From NCBI GenBank assembly GCA_020403045.1, contig JADBYK010000030.1, positions 1 through 64,000 of the forward strand: a stretch of 64,000 bases of DNA, written 5' to 3'. This DNA is from Cytophagales bacterium (GTDB lineage: Bacteria > Bacteroidota > Bacteroidia > Cytophagales > Cyclobacteriaceae). Made by a program: the position numbers and the translations under genes. A model generated the notes under the pieces. That model made no database searches. It was not told the DNA's origin and saw nothing but the letters and a program-made list of their open reading frames with translations. This document shows positions 35,912 to 45,125 of the stretch, piece after piece (position 1 is the first letter of the stretch; every line of letters starts with the position of its first letter).

Positions 35912-36517
35912 TTATTTTTTTTCGAATACAAATTTCTCGGATGGACTGGATGAAGTAAGGCGAGCACTCTTCACCGGACTTTTGAAAGTGACATGCACCA
36001 GATTCGATTGGTCCTCATGCGTTGCCATAATAGCATCATTAAAAACCTCGAGTGTTTTTATTTTTTTTATGCCCTCTATTTCGATGTAAGCAACTAAGGA
36101 TATGTCTTCGCGTTCCACAGCCAAGAACATAAGCTTGCACCATTTGCCGTCTAGTTTAATCTTAAAATGTTCAGTGAGATAATTGATTACCAGTTGTTGG
36201 GTGGTAAGGCCATTCTTTGGTTCCAAAATATCAAGTTCGGCCTCTTTGCGCTGTGAGCGGATCGAGAGTTCTAAGTCATCGATGAACAAACGGGAAGTAA
36301 TTTGAAGCGCTTTGTCTTTCTCGCTATAAGTGATTTCGGTAACTGAAATGTGGATAGGATGGATGGATTGCCTCAAGCTACAAGCCTCAAGCTGCAGGCA
36401 CTCTTGGGGTGAAAACTCGCAGCGTGTGACCAAATGCTCATAGCCTGCAGCTTGCAGCCTGCAGCTTGCAGCCAACGCGAGACAGAGATAAAAATATTTT
36501 CCAAAAGGTACTGTCAT
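35912..36517 (-). CDS. DUF6702 family exported protein with a repeat-derived insert
   Basis: The 201-residue protein has a signal-like N-terminus (MTVPFGKYFYLCLALA). Residues about 51-190 match DUF6702 (HPIHISVTEITYSEKDK, ITSRLFIDDLELSI). Residues about 16-50, lying exactly between these parts, are encoded by an inverted repeat of about 104 bases (36370-36473) and are unlike the family. The insert kept the frame open but adds two cysteines and may affect signal cleavage. Function is unknown. It precedes tpiA by 21 bases and is divergent from the HupE/UreJ gene. Confidence 0.75.
   Translation of the reverse strand: MTVPFGKYFYLCLALAASCRLQAAGYEHLVTRCEFSPQECLQLEACSLRQSIHPIHISVTEITYSEKDKALQITSRLFIDDLELSIRSQRKEAELDILEPKNGLTTQQLVINYLTEHFKIKLDGKWCKLMFLAVEREDISLVAYIEIEGIKKIKTLEVFNDAIMATHEDQSNLVHVTFKSPVKSARLTSSSPSEKFVFEKK
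36370..36473. repeat. Inverted repeat inserted in frame in the DUF6702 gene
   Basis: The left arm (36370-36400) and right arm (36441-36473) are near reverse complements built from CAAGCTGCAGGC/GCCTGCAGCTTG units, with a 40-base central part. The base pattern differs sharply from the surrounding coding sequence. Confidence 0.65.
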
Positions 36518-36589
36518 TGACTCGTAAAATTACCCCTTATTGTCCTAATTCAAAATTAGCTTTATACTTGCATGTTTCAATCGCGTGCA

Positions 36590-37171
36590 ATGAGTGAATT
36601 CTCTCTTTATTTCGGGCTAGGCAAAGACCACATTTTAGATTATGTAAATGGATATGATCATATCTTGTTTGTGCTTGCTTTGTGTGCAGTTTATCTCACC
36701 CGCGATTGGAAAAAGATACTTATTCTAGTCACTGCATTTACTATTGGTCACTCCATTACATTGGCATTGGCCACACTCAACATTGTCTCCGTCAATGCTC
36801 AACTTATAGAGTTTTTGATTCCGCTCACCATCTTTATTACGTCCGTTTCAAACCTTTTTAAGAAAGAAGTGTTGACAAACGAAAAAGGATTTCAAGTTAA
36901 TTATCTATTTGCCGTTTTCTTTGGACTTATCCACGGGTTAGGTTTTTCCAATTACCTGCGCGCAATTCTGGGCAAAGACCAGAGCATTCTGTCACAGCTA
37001 TTGGCCTTTAATCTGGGCTTGGAGTTCGGCCAAATAATAGTGGTAGTTATTTTCTTAGTCTTTAGCTTTCTTTTGGTCGATTTCTTAAAAGTAAATCGAA
37101 GAGACTGGAAATTAGTTTTATCTTCTGCCATCGCTGGAATAGCATTGATACTGATGAAGGATCGGCTTTAA
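36590..37171 (+). CDS. HupE/UreJ-like membrane protein
   Basis: From the ATG at 36590 the protein has 193 residues and six hydrophobic helices. HupE/UreJ landmarks are present: an early GYDHILFVLAL, FTIGHSITLALA, and GLIHGLGFSNYL, with His residues that could bind a metal. The family is linked to nickel or other metal transport in hydrogenase/urease loci, but no such genes are here. Bacteroidota often carry this gene near DUF6702 and M1 peptidase genes, as here. A start at 36572 is possible, but a TATACTTG promoter-like box just upstream favours 36590. Confidence 0.82.
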   Translation: MSEFSLYFGLGKDHILDYVNGYDHILFVLALCAVYLTRDWKKILILVTAFTIGHSITLALATLNIVSVNAQLIEFLIPLTIFITSVSNLFKKEVLTNEKGFQVNYLFAVFFGLIHGLGFSNYLRAILGKDQSILSQLLAFNLGLEFGQIIVVVIFLVFSFLLVDFLKVNRRDWKLVLSSAIAGIALILMKDRL

Positions 37172-37233
37172 AAGAAACTATAAGTAATACCAAAATTCTG
37201 ACTTCTAAAATTCTAAATTCTTTTACATTAATT

Positions 37234-39471
37234 ATGAAACATCTTTTACTATTTCTCCTCTTCGCTGCCTCACTGACCGCCTTCGCTCAAGAACAAAGAC
37301 CAGAACCCCCCAAATGGCAAGGTAAATTTGAGCAACTCGATCAAATACTCCCTACTCCGAATGAATATCGCTCAGGATCGGGTTCACCGGGGCCTAAATA
37401 TTGGCAGCAACAAGCAGACTATGATATGGCTGTGGAATTAAACGATCTGAACCAGAGCATTAGCGGAAAGGAAACCATTACCTATACTAATAACTCGCCC
37501 GATGTGCTGAAATACCTGTGGGTTCAACTCGATCAAAACATATTGGACAAAGAAAGCAATACAGCAAAAACACAAACAAATGCTATTCGTGATTCTTCGT
37601 CTGCTAAATCGATGGCGAGCCAGTTTAACCTTTACGACTATGAGGGTGGATACAAAGTGAAATCGGTGACGGACGTAAATGGCAAGGCGTTGTCGCATAC
37701 GATCAATAAAACCATGATGCGGGTAGATCTGCCTACGCCATTGAAGTCAGGTGACAAGGTTTCTTTTAAAGTAGAGTGGTCCTTCAATGTAAACGACCGC
37801 AATTTATATGGCGGAAGAAGTGGATTGGAATTTTTCCCGGAAGATGGCAACTATGTTTACACCATTGCCCAGTTTTTCCCTCGCATGTGTGTTTATGACG
37901 ACTTGGTCGGTTGGCAGAATAAACAATTCCTTGGAAGAAGTGAGTTTACATTACCCTTCGGAAATTACAAGGTGAGCATTACTGTCCCTGCCGATCATAT
38001 TGTGGGTGCAACAGGATCATTGGTTAATCCGCAGCAAGTGCTAACGAAAACAGAAATCGAACGTTTTGAAAAGTCAAAATCCACTTACGATAAGCCGGTC
38101 ATCATTGTCACGCAGGCGGAAGCCACTGCGAAAGAGAAGACAAAATCTTCTGAGAAAAGAACCTGGCAGTTTGAAGCAACAAATGTTCGCGACTTTGCCT
38201 TTGCATCATCACGTAAATTTATTTGGGATGCAATGGCCGTCAAAATCGGAGATAAAACTCCGTTGGCCATGTCCTACTACCCAAAGGAGGGTAACCCGCT
38301 TTGGGAAAAGGAATCTACTATCGCAGTAAAGAACACATTAGAAATCTATTCAAAGTACACGATCGACTATCCTTATCCACATGCCACGTCTGTTCATGCT
38401 GCTTCGATAGGCATGGAGTACCCAATGATCTGCTTCAATTTTGGAAGGCCAAAGAAAGACGGAACCTATGATGACGCAACACTGCGAAGAATGTTAGGTG
38501 TAGTTATCCACGAAGTGGGTCATAATTTCTTCCCTATGATTATCAACAGTGATGAACGTCAAACTACCTGGATGGACGAAGGCATTGACAGTTTTGTGCA
38601 GCTGCTAACCGAACTAGAACGGTACCCAACTTTGGATTGGAGCCGCGGCAGGCCGTCAGGCATTGTTCCGTATATGAAAGGCGATAAGAGTATTATGAGG
38701 CCACTGATGACTGGTGGAGAGCAGGTTGTTCAAGCAGGCTCTGAGCAATATGCCAAAGCTGCTACGGCACTATTTATTCTTCGCGAGACAGTTATGGGGA
38801 AGGAACTTTTTGACAAGTCATTTAAAGAATATGCGCAACGCTGGGCTTTTAAGCATCCAAAGCCATCTGATTTTTTCAGAACGATGGAAGATGCATCAGC
38901 CGTTGACTTGGATTGGTTTTGGAAGGGCTGGTTCTATACCACAGATAATGTAGATATGTCTTTGGATAATGTGAAATGGTATAAGGTTCGCAACGAGAAA
39001 ATGAACCTTGAAAACAAAGAGAAAAAAGTTGCCAAAGGTGATCTTCCTAAGGAGGGTGATGCGAATAAAAAACCAGACGACTTTAGCAATGGCCCAGAAT
39101 ATTTTACGGTGATCCCTACAGATAATCGTTTTTACGGAGAGTTTGCTAATCGTATAGATGATAAAGCGGTGATGGCAAAAATGGAAAACAAAAATTTCTA
39201 TGAGATTACACTCACGAACAAAGGCGGTTTGGTAATGCCCGTAATCATTGAGTGGACATTTAAAGATGGCAGCAAGGAAATTGAGCGCTTGCCAGCCGAG
39301 ATATGGAGGATAAACGAAACCAAAGTGACCAAAGTGTTCTCTAAAGAAAAAGAAGTGGTTAGCGTTGTGTTAGATCCAGAAAAAGAAACTGCCGACATTA
39401 TGATTGAAGACAACGTGTTTCCGAAAGTAGCACAGCCAAGCAAGTTTGATGAGTTGAAAAAGAAGAAGTAA
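37234..39471 (+). CDS. M1 family exported metallopeptidase (paralog 1)
   Basis: The 745-residue protein has a signal peptide (1-18, AFAQ). The gluzincin motif HEVGHN (426-431) and Glu449 (HExxH-18-E) in WMDEGID form the zinc site. The usual M1 GxMEN substrate motif is GMEYP here, so it belongs to an M1-like subgroup. The N-terminal beta-domain spans about 20-250. It shares most of its length, including the QGKFEQLDQ start and SKFDELKK end, with 42808-45033, showing a local duplication. It is followed by a strong terminator at 39491. Confidence 0.9.
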   Translation: MKHLLLFLLFAASLTAFAQEQRPEPPKWQGKFEQLDQILPTPNEYRSGSGSPGPKYWQQQADYDMAVELNDLNQSISGKETITYTNNSPDVLKYLWVQLDQNILDKESNTAKTQTNAIRDSSSAKSMASQFNLYDYEGGYKVKSVTDVNGKALSHTINKTMMRVDLPTPLKSGDKVSFKVEWSFNVNDRNLYGGRSGLEFFPEDGNYVYTIAQFFPRMCVYDDLVGWQNKQFLGRSEFTLPFGNYKVSITVPADHIVGATGSLVNPQQVLTKTEIERFEKSKSTYDKPVIIVTQAEATAKEKTKSSEKRTWQFEATNVRDFAFASSRKFIWDAMAVKIGDKTPLAMSYYPKEGNPLWEKESTIAVKNTLEIYSKYTIDYPYPHATSVHAASIGMEYPMICFNFGRPKKDGTYDDATLRRMLGVVIHEVGHNFFPMIINSDERQTTWMDEGIDSFVQLLTELERYPTLDWSRGRPSGIVPYMKGDKSIMRPLMTGGEQVVQAGSEQYAKAATALFILRETVMGKELFDKSFKEYAQRWAFKHPKPSDFFRTMEDASAVDLDWFWKGWFYTTDNVDMSLDNVKWYKVRNEKMNLENKEKKVAKGDLPKEGDANKKPDDFSNGPEYFTVIPTDNRFYGEFANRIDDKAVMAKMENKNFYEITLTNKGGLVMPVIIEWTFKDGSKEIERLPAEIWRINETKVTKVFSKEKEVVSVVLDPEKETADIMIEDNVFPKVAQPSKFDELKKKK

Positions 39472-39490
39472 TTTCTGTTTTCGTTTTATA

Positions 39491-39526
39491 CAGTAGGGCT
39501 GTCTTTCGAGGCAGCCCTACTTTTTA
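39491..39526 (+). terminator. Rho-independent terminator after M1 paralog 1
   Basis: AGTAGGGCTG (39492-39501) pairs perfectly with CAGCCCTACT (39512-39521), with a ten-base loop and a T-run. It could also serve the convergent gene 39545-40192, as the reverse strand also has an A/T-rich flank. Confidence 0.85.
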
Positions 39527-39544
39527 TAATAAGCCCTTTCAAAT

Positions 39545-40192
39545 CTATTTGGCGTTTGCTTCTTCTGCCGAGCTATTGTATCCAAATATAAGGCGGCTCT
39601 GGTCGTTGTCTTCGATGGGGATGAATCCATACACTGAAGTTTTTGGCGGGATAGCCTTTTGGAAAATAGCTGAGTAAAAGGGTTTCTTGTATTTTTTCAA
39701 ATTCCTTTTTCGCAACGCCAAATCAGCGGCTCCAAGAATTAACGATTCTTCCAGACCATTGGTAACCGCAGTTGGAATGGGCATCAGTTTTTTTGATTCG
39801 ATCTCTTCCTTTCTATAGGTTAATTTGAAATCTCTTAGGCTATAAAAGACGAAATCTCTTCCGCTGCCTTTTTCCCAATCTAATCGAACAGTGGGATTCA
39901 CTAAATGGATTTCAGTTCCGTTGCCTTTCTTTATTTGGAGCAGCGGTTGTCGTAAAATAATATCTTCGTTAGTTTCGTTCTCTATTTTCACGGCAATGAG
40001 CTTCAGTTTTTTATTCGAAGATTTGATTCCAAATCGTTCGGACGGAAGGTATTGAATCGTGACGCCCTTCAGAAGCAGTTGACGCTCCTCGCCATCATAA
40101 CTCAATTTTTCCGGTGACACAAACAGGGCTTGTGATTTGCAACTTGCAAGGATGATAGCTAAAACTAGTGGGTAGTAGGTTTGGTTTTTCAT
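39545..40192 (-). CDS. Putative lipoprotein, unknown function
   Basis: The 215-residue protein has a lipobox (LAIILASC, Cys18). The body contains a beta-sandwich-like region with IAVKIENETNEDIILRQPLLQI and ends with an Ala-rich tail. I do not recognise the family. Its start lies 7 bases downstream of the GH20 stop, so the two are probably one transcript. Confidence 0.7.
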   Translation of the reverse strand: MKNQTYYPLVLAIILASCKSQALFVSPEKLSYDGEERQLLLKGVTIQYLPSERFGIKSSNKKLKLIAVKIENETNEDIILRQPLLQIKKGNGTEIHLVNPTVRLDWEKGSGRDFVFYSLRDFKLTYRKEEIESKKLMPIPTAVTNGLEESLILGAADLALRKRNLKKYKKPFYSAIFQKAIPPKTSVYGFIPIEDNDQSRLIFGYNSSAEEANAK

Positions 40193-40198
40193 GATGGT

Positions 40199-41815
40199 TT
40201 AATTTGTCCACGGAACTAATTTAGAACGATAGAAATTAATCTTCATTGCTTTGAATCTTCGTTCCTGTTTGCCAAGCCGCACTCTGTACTCTTCCCAACT
40301 TCTACCTTTTTCTTGTGACCACCCAATTTCTGCGTAACCAGGCAAGCGTGGGAATAGCAAATATTCGACCTCATCCATGTTGGAAATTGTTTCAGACCAA
40401 AGCGGGGCCTCAATCCCAATGATATTTTCTCTGGAAATCCCATCTATGTAAGTAGCGGGATTCCAACTATAGGCGCTATCTACCTCTATGAAGGCGGCCC
40501 AATGAAGGCCAAATGAAGAAGTAGAATCATAACTCATGTCCAAATAGGCTTTTTCCGCTGGAGACATCAATAGTTTACCGCCCTTTTCAACGGCCATTAA
40601 CGCATAGTTTGGTGAGTGCCAAAACTGTGCAATAGAAGCTGTATCAATGCCGGCTTGAGCAATCTCTTCCCAACCCATCATTATCTTTTTATTAGCTTTT
40701 ACAATTTGGCGAAAACGATCTATGAATTGAATATAATCCTCCTTCTTGGTCACTTGAGCTTCGTCACCACCAATATGAAAGTAAGGGCCTGGTGTAATCG
40801 CGGAGATCTCTCGGATCACATCTTCCACAAATCGAAAAGTTGCTTTTTTCTCAAGGCGAAGAGTGCTCCAACCTACCTCAATCCCTGTGTAGAGTTCTGT
40901 CGGTTTTGATTTTCCATCTAAGATTGTATTGGAGTTTACAGCATTTGTTATTCTGCCTTCTACCGGAACGATGGTTCCCCCATTTAATTCGCCATATGAA
41001 GCCAGAGCAGAATTAATGTGACCGGGCATATCAATTTCAGGAACAATCGTGATGTATCGCTCTTGTGCGTACTTAATGATTTCCTTGTATTGTTCTTGTG
41101 TGTAATAGCCACCCTCGCCTCCACCCACTTCTGTTTTACCTCCGTGCAACGTTAAATTTGGCCATGATTTTATCTCGATTCGCCAGCCCTGATCATCCGA
41201 CAAATGCAGGTGCAAATAGTTAATTTTATAGAGTGAGATCAGATCAATAAATCGTTTTACCTCACTTACCGAAAAAAAATGACGCGCAATATCGAGCATA
41301 GCGCCCCGATAGGAATAACCCGGAAAATCCCGAATTACACCGGCAGGTATTCGCCAAGAGATATCCTGACGGGAGGGCAACTCGATGCTGGCCGGTAACA
41401 GCTGTCGGATTGTCTGTATTGCTCTAAAGGCGCCTTGTGCAGTATTGGCCGAAACAGTTAGAAGCTTTTCGGTTATGTTCAGGTGATAACCTTCGGTGGC
41501 AAGTTCAGGATCATTCACCGAAGTGAGACGAATGCCCGGCAATGTTGGTTGCTGTGCGACCAGAATGTTCATGGCAAATCCGGTAGAGGGCCTGATTTTT
41601 TCAGCTAGTGCTTCTGCTACTGTAAGCCATTCTGGCGTAGCGCTATCAACATAAATGATCGAGTTCTTAGTCAGCTCAAAGACGCCTCTACCCGATTCGA
41701 CATAGACGGGTTGCGGAATAATGGGCACTGCGCTCAATTCTGAATACTCATGTTTATTGCCACAAGAGAAGAGAAATAAAGTAAAGAAGATGAGGGTAGA
41801 AATACGCTGGTGCAT
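40199..41815 (-). CDS. GH20 beta-N-acetylhexosaminidase lipoprotein
   Basis: From the ATG at 41815 the protein has 538 residues with a lipoprotein signal (LFLFSCG). It has an N-terminal GH20b domain (about 30-150) and a catalytic TIM barrel with LHLHLSDDQGWRIEI, the catalytic pair Asp351-Glu352 in HIGGDEAQ, and a late WSETI motif. It releases terminal N-acetylhexosamine from glycans, chitin fragments or muropeptides. The longer reading to 41929 overlaps the divergent DUF2279 gene and is rejected. Confidence 0.92.
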   Translation of the reverse strand: MHQRISTLIFFTLFLFSCGNKHEYSELSAVPIIPQPVYVESGRGVFELTKNSIIYVDSATPEWLTVAEALAEKIRPSTGFAMNILVAQQPTLPGIRLTSVNDPELATEGYHLNITEKLLTVSANTAQGAFRAIQTIRQLLPASIELPSRQDISWRIPAGVIRDFPGYSYRGAMLDIARHFFSVSEVKRFIDLISLYKINYLHLHLSDDQGWRIEIKSWPNLTLHGGKTEVGGGEGGYYTQEQYKEIIKYAQERYITIVPEIDMPGHINSALASYGELNGGTIVPVEGRITNAVNSNTILDGKSKPTELYTGIEVGWSTLRLEKKATFRFVEDVIREISAITPGPYFHIGGDEAQVTKKEDYIQFIDRFRQIVKANKKIMMGWEEIAQAGIDTASIAQFWHSPNYALMAVEKGGKLLMSPAEKAYLDMSYDSTSSFGLHWAAFIEVDSAYSWNPATYIDGISRENIIGIEAPLWSETISNMDEVEYLLFPRLPGYAEIGWSQEKGRSWEEYRVRLGKQERRFKAMKINFYRSKLVPWTN

Positions 41816-41879
41816 AAAGGAATAGTAATCAACTTTAAAAATAATAATTATTCGGGAGGCTCTTGTATCTTGGCACACA

Positions 41880-42704
41880 ATGGCTTTACGGGAAAACAAT
41901 TTGCAAGAAACACCTAAACAAACCAACAAGAAATTGCCTTGGGTACTGTTTGGAATTGCAGCCGCTTACGGAATAATTGTTTTGCTGTTAGGCACCGCCT
42001 GGTATGCCGACCAAATGGTGCAGCCGTTTCATTTTTTTAACGACCTGCCGGAATGGAAGCAATTGGACAAATTCGCCCATGCGCTTTGGGCATTTCATGT
42101 GTGTGCCATTTCTTCTAGGCTGTTGAGATGGGGAGGGCTGGATCAGCATCTAACAGTCGGTGTGATAACTGGGTTCTTAATCGTGTCTTCTATAGAGATA
42201 TTAGATGGTTTTTCTGTAGGCTACGGGGCTTCGATTTTTGATTTGCTTGCCAATGCGCTAGGCGCTTTGTTATTTCTGGTACAAACAAAGTACTGGAACC
42301 GCATTGCAATTTTCCCAAAGTTCTCTTTTCATTTTACTTCTTTTGCGATACTGCGACCTGGCTTATTGGGTGAAGGTTTTTTTCAAGAAATTTTGAAGGA
42401 TTATAACGGCCAGACGTTTTGGTACACTTGGTCTCCTCAAAGAAAATGGTGGCCCTCCTTCCTTTCGATTGCTATTGGAATAGGGGCAGAAGGCATGATC
42501 TATGGACGAGATGCTGAGAATGCAGCACACAATCTTTCACCGTATCGAAAATTTTTTCTCTCCCTGGATTTGAACCCGAATTATTTCAATCCTTCGAGCC
42601 GATGGCTTAAGAGTGTTGTCTATTTACTCACTATGTTTAAATGCCCTGCTCCAGCCATTGAAATCTCTGCGCACGGTATTCGATTTCATTGGCTTTATTT
42701 CTAG
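41880..42704 (+). CDS. DUF2279 family membrane protein
   Basis: The 274-residue protein has hydrophobic helices at about 20-42, 95-115 and 120-138, and family features including QLDKFAHALWAFH, SSIEILDGFSVGYGAS and DLLANALGALLFL. The rest is a soluble or peripheral C-terminal part with aromatic residues. DUF2279 has no assigned function. It is divergent from the GH20 gene by 64 bases. Confidence 0.8.
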   Translation: MALRENNLQETPKQTNKKLPWVLFGIAAAYGIIVLLLGTAWYADQMVQPFHFFNDLPEWKQLDKFAHALWAFHVCAISSRLLRWGGLDQHLTVGVITGFLIVSSIEILDGFSVGYGASIFDLLANALGALLFLVQTKYWNRIAIFPKFSFHFTSFAILRPGLLGEGFFQEILKDYNGQTFWYTWSPQRKWWPSFLSIAIGIGAEGMIYGRDAENAAHNLSPYRKFFLSLDLNPNYFNPSSRWLKSVVYLLTMFKCPAPAIEISAHGIRFHWLYF

Positions 42705-42778
42705 TAGATATTGGTTATGCACGTTTTTTTGAGATTTCGGCCTACATAAAAACCATTCGGCATTCTAACAACTTTGGT

Positions 42779-42786
42779 TACTTTTG
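42779..42786 (+). promoter_or_regulatory. Putative -7 promoter box of M1 paralog 2
   Basis: TACTTTTG matches TAnnTTTG exactly. It overlaps the TTG that would begin a longer reading at 42784, so translation should begin at the ATG at 42808. Confidence 0.5.
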
Positions 42787-42807
42787 AGGCCTTTAAAAAC
42801 CACATCC

Positions 42808-45033
42808 ATGAAGCAGTTAATCGTTTTCGTATTTGTCATTTTTGCAGTCCCCACCTTTGCCCAACAAAAATGGCAAGGCAAGTTTGAGCAGCTTGACCAA
42901 GTTTTACCTACACCAAACAGCTATCGTTCTGCTTCTGGTGCGCCAGGTGTTAATTATTGGCAGCAACGTGCAGACTATGATATCGATGTGGAGTTGAATG
43001 ATGAGACTCAAGTGGTAACAGGGAAAGAAACGATTACCTATTTTAATAACGCTCCGGAAACCATGAAATATTTATGGTTGCAATTGGATCAAAATAATTT
43101 GTCTAAAGGCAATATGACGGATAAGTCGGCCACTAATCGTGTGCGCGATTCAATTCCCGCCAAATTTTTTCCCTTGGCAGGAGATACCTACGGCTATGAA
43201 GGTGGCTTTAAAATCAAGTCGGTGAAAGACGCTATCACAAGCAAAGACCTTCCTTTTATCATTAATAATACCATGTTGAGGGTAGATCTGCCAACCCCCA
43301 TGAAAACAGGGGATAAATATAGTTTTAGGATAGAATGGAGCTTTACCGAAAAAGATCGTGTCAAGTTTAGCGAGCGTGGAGGTTATGAGTATTTTCCAGA
43401 GGATGGGAATTATCTGTATACCGAGGCACAGTGGTTTCCACGCATGTGCGTGTTTGATGACTACGAAGGGTGGCAAAATAAACAGTTTCTGGGTCAGGGC
43501 GAGTTCACATTGACGTTTGGAAACTACAGGGTGCGTATCACTGTTCCCTCCGATCATATTGTGGGTGCCACCGGCATGCTGCAGAACCCTAAGGCGGTAT
43601 TGAGCAAGGAACAAATTGAGAGATTTGAAACAGCAAAAAAAACCTTTGACAAACCTGTATTTATTGTAACAGAAGAAGAAGCTAAAAAAAGAGAAAAAGA
43701 GCGCTCGAAGAAAAAAAGCACCTGGGAGTTTTATGCGGAAAATGTGAGAGACTTCGCATTTGTTTCTTCGCGTAAATTCATTTGGGATGCAATGGCGGTT
43801 AAGTTAAACGACAAGACGCCACTCGCACAGTCACTTTACCCCAAAGAAGGGAATCCACTCTGGGCTAAGGAATCTACCCTGGCGATTAAAAATACGCTGG
43901 AGGTTTATTCCGCCCGTACCTTTGATTATCCTTACCCTACTGCCTACTCAGTCCACACCGCCAATCAGGGTATGGAGTATCCCATGATTTGCTTTAATGG
44001 GGGAAGGCCGAAGCCGGATGGAACTTATTCGCACCGAACGTACGAAGGGTTGATAGGCGTCATTGTTCACGAGGTTGGTCATAATTTCTTTCCGATGATT
44101 GTCAATTCAGACGAACGTCAATGGAGTTGGATGGATGAAGGATTGAATACTTTTTTAGAACGAGAAACAACAAGGGAGCGTTATCCAACAGTAGACGTGT
44201 CGTGGGGTTCTCCAAAAGGAATGGCTAACTATATGAAGGGCGATAAAAACATGATGCGCCCTATTATGTGGGATTCGGATAACATCCCCCGCGGTGACTT
44301 TGGCCCCAACGCATATGGAAAACCCTCTGCTGCGTTAACCTTGTTGAGAGAAACGGTAATGGGGCCGGAGTTATTCGACAAAGCATTCAAAGAGTACGCG
44401 CAGCGATGGGCATTTAAACATCCCAAGCCTGCTGATTTCTTCCGAACGATGGAAGATGCATCGGCAGTGGATTTGGATTGGTTTTGGAGAGGTTGGTTCT
44501 ACACGGTAGATAATGTAGATGTTGAGTTGGATGAAGTGAAATGGTTTAAAGTGAAATCAGAACAGAAGGATCTTGAGAATAAAACAGTGAAAACGAAATC
44601 GGGTGACCTTGCTGCAGAGGCGAAAACAAAGGAGAAAGCGACTGATTTTAGTGCCGGCCCTCAAGAGATCACCCTTGTTAACACAGATGATCGTGCTTAT
44701 GGAGAGTTTAAAAATAAAATCAGTGATGGGGATGTCAGAAAAAAACTGACCGACAAGAATTTGTATGAGATTACACTAAAAAACAAAGGAGGCTTGGTAA
44801 CACCGATAGTCATTGAATGGACATACAAAGACGGTTCGAAGGAGACAGAAACTATTCCTGCTGAAATATGGCGAATCAATGAAAGTGAAGTGAAAAAAAC
44901 ATTTTTGAAAGAGAGGGAAGTGACGAATGTGATCATCGATCCAACAGGATCAACGGCTGATGTCAATTTAAGTGATAATGTGTTTCCTAAGAAACCAACA
45001 GAGACAAAGTTTGATCAGTTGAAGAAAAACTAG
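42808..45033 (+). CDS. M1 family exported metallopeptidase (paralog 2)
   Basis: The 741-residue protein has a signal peptide (1-18, TFAQ). The zinc motif HEVGHN starts at His421, with Glu444 in WMDEGLN. GMEYP replaces GxMEN. Alignable from KWQGKFEQLDQ to KFDQLKK with 37234-39471, so the two are products of one duplication. Differences are concentrated in the segment after the active site (for example the acidic/aromatic WDSDNIPRGDFGPNAYG stretch), suggesting divergent substrates. Confidence 0.9.
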   Translation: MKQLIVFVFVIFAVPTFAQQKWQGKFEQLDQVLPTPNSYRSASGAPGVNYWQQRADYDIDVELNDETQVVTGKETITYFNNAPETMKYLWLQLDQNNLSKGNMTDKSATNRVRDSIPAKFFPLAGDTYGYEGGFKIKSVKDAITSKDLPFIINNTMLRVDLPTPMKTGDKYSFRIEWSFTEKDRVKFSERGGYEYFPEDGNYLYTEAQWFPRMCVFDDYEGWQNKQFLGQGEFTLTFGNYRVRITVPSDHIVGATGMLQNPKAVLSKEQIERFETAKKTFDKPVFIVTEEEAKKREKERSKKKSTWEFYAENVRDFAFVSSRKFIWDAMAVKLNDKTPLAQSLYPKEGNPLWAKESTLAIKNTLEVYSARTFDYPYPTAYSVHTANQGMEYPMICFNGGRPKPDGTYSHRTYEGLIGVIVHEVGHNFFPMIVNSDERQWSWMDEGLNTFLERETTRERYPTVDVSWGSPKGMANYMKGDKNMMRPIMWDSDNIPRGDFGPNAYGKPSAALTLLRETVMGPELFDKAFKEYAQRWAFKHPKPADFFRTMEDASAVDLDWFWRGWFYTVDNVDVELDEVKWFKVKSEQKDLENKTVKTKSGDLAAEAKTKEKATDFSAGPQEITLVNTDDRAYGEFKNKISDGDVRKKLTDKNLYEITLKNKGGLVTPIVIEWTYKDGSKETETIPAEIWRINESEVKKTFLKEREVTNVIIDPTGSTADVNLSDNVFPKKPTETKFDQLKKN

Positions 45034-45035
45034 TT

Positions 45036-45120
45036 GAAGTACGAAGTACGATTTACGAAGCACGAGATGATTATCCTACCGCATTCGAAAATCGTACTTT
45101 GTGCCTCGAAAATCGTACGT
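45036..45120. repeat. Intergenic inverted repeat between the M1 gene and purK
   Basis: AGTACGAAGTACGATTTACG and the following AAGCACGAG (45039-45066) are matched in reverse orientation by ATTCGAAAATCGTACTTTGT plus CTCGAAAATCGTACGT (45083-45120). The region ends six bases before the purK ATG. It is unlike the neighbouring coding sequence and looks like a dispersed structured repeat that may also end the M1 transcript. Confidence 0.5.
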
Positions 45121-45125
45121 AAAAA

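Noticed and set aside
36370..36473. CRISPR-like array from repeated CTTGCAGCCTGCAG units
   Set aside because: Units are unspaced and arranged as an inverted repeat; there are no spacers or cas genes in the window.
41816..41929. N-terminal extension of the GH20 gene
   Set aside because: It overlaps the divergent DUF2279 gene and would bury the lipoprotein signal; the ATG at 41815 is better.
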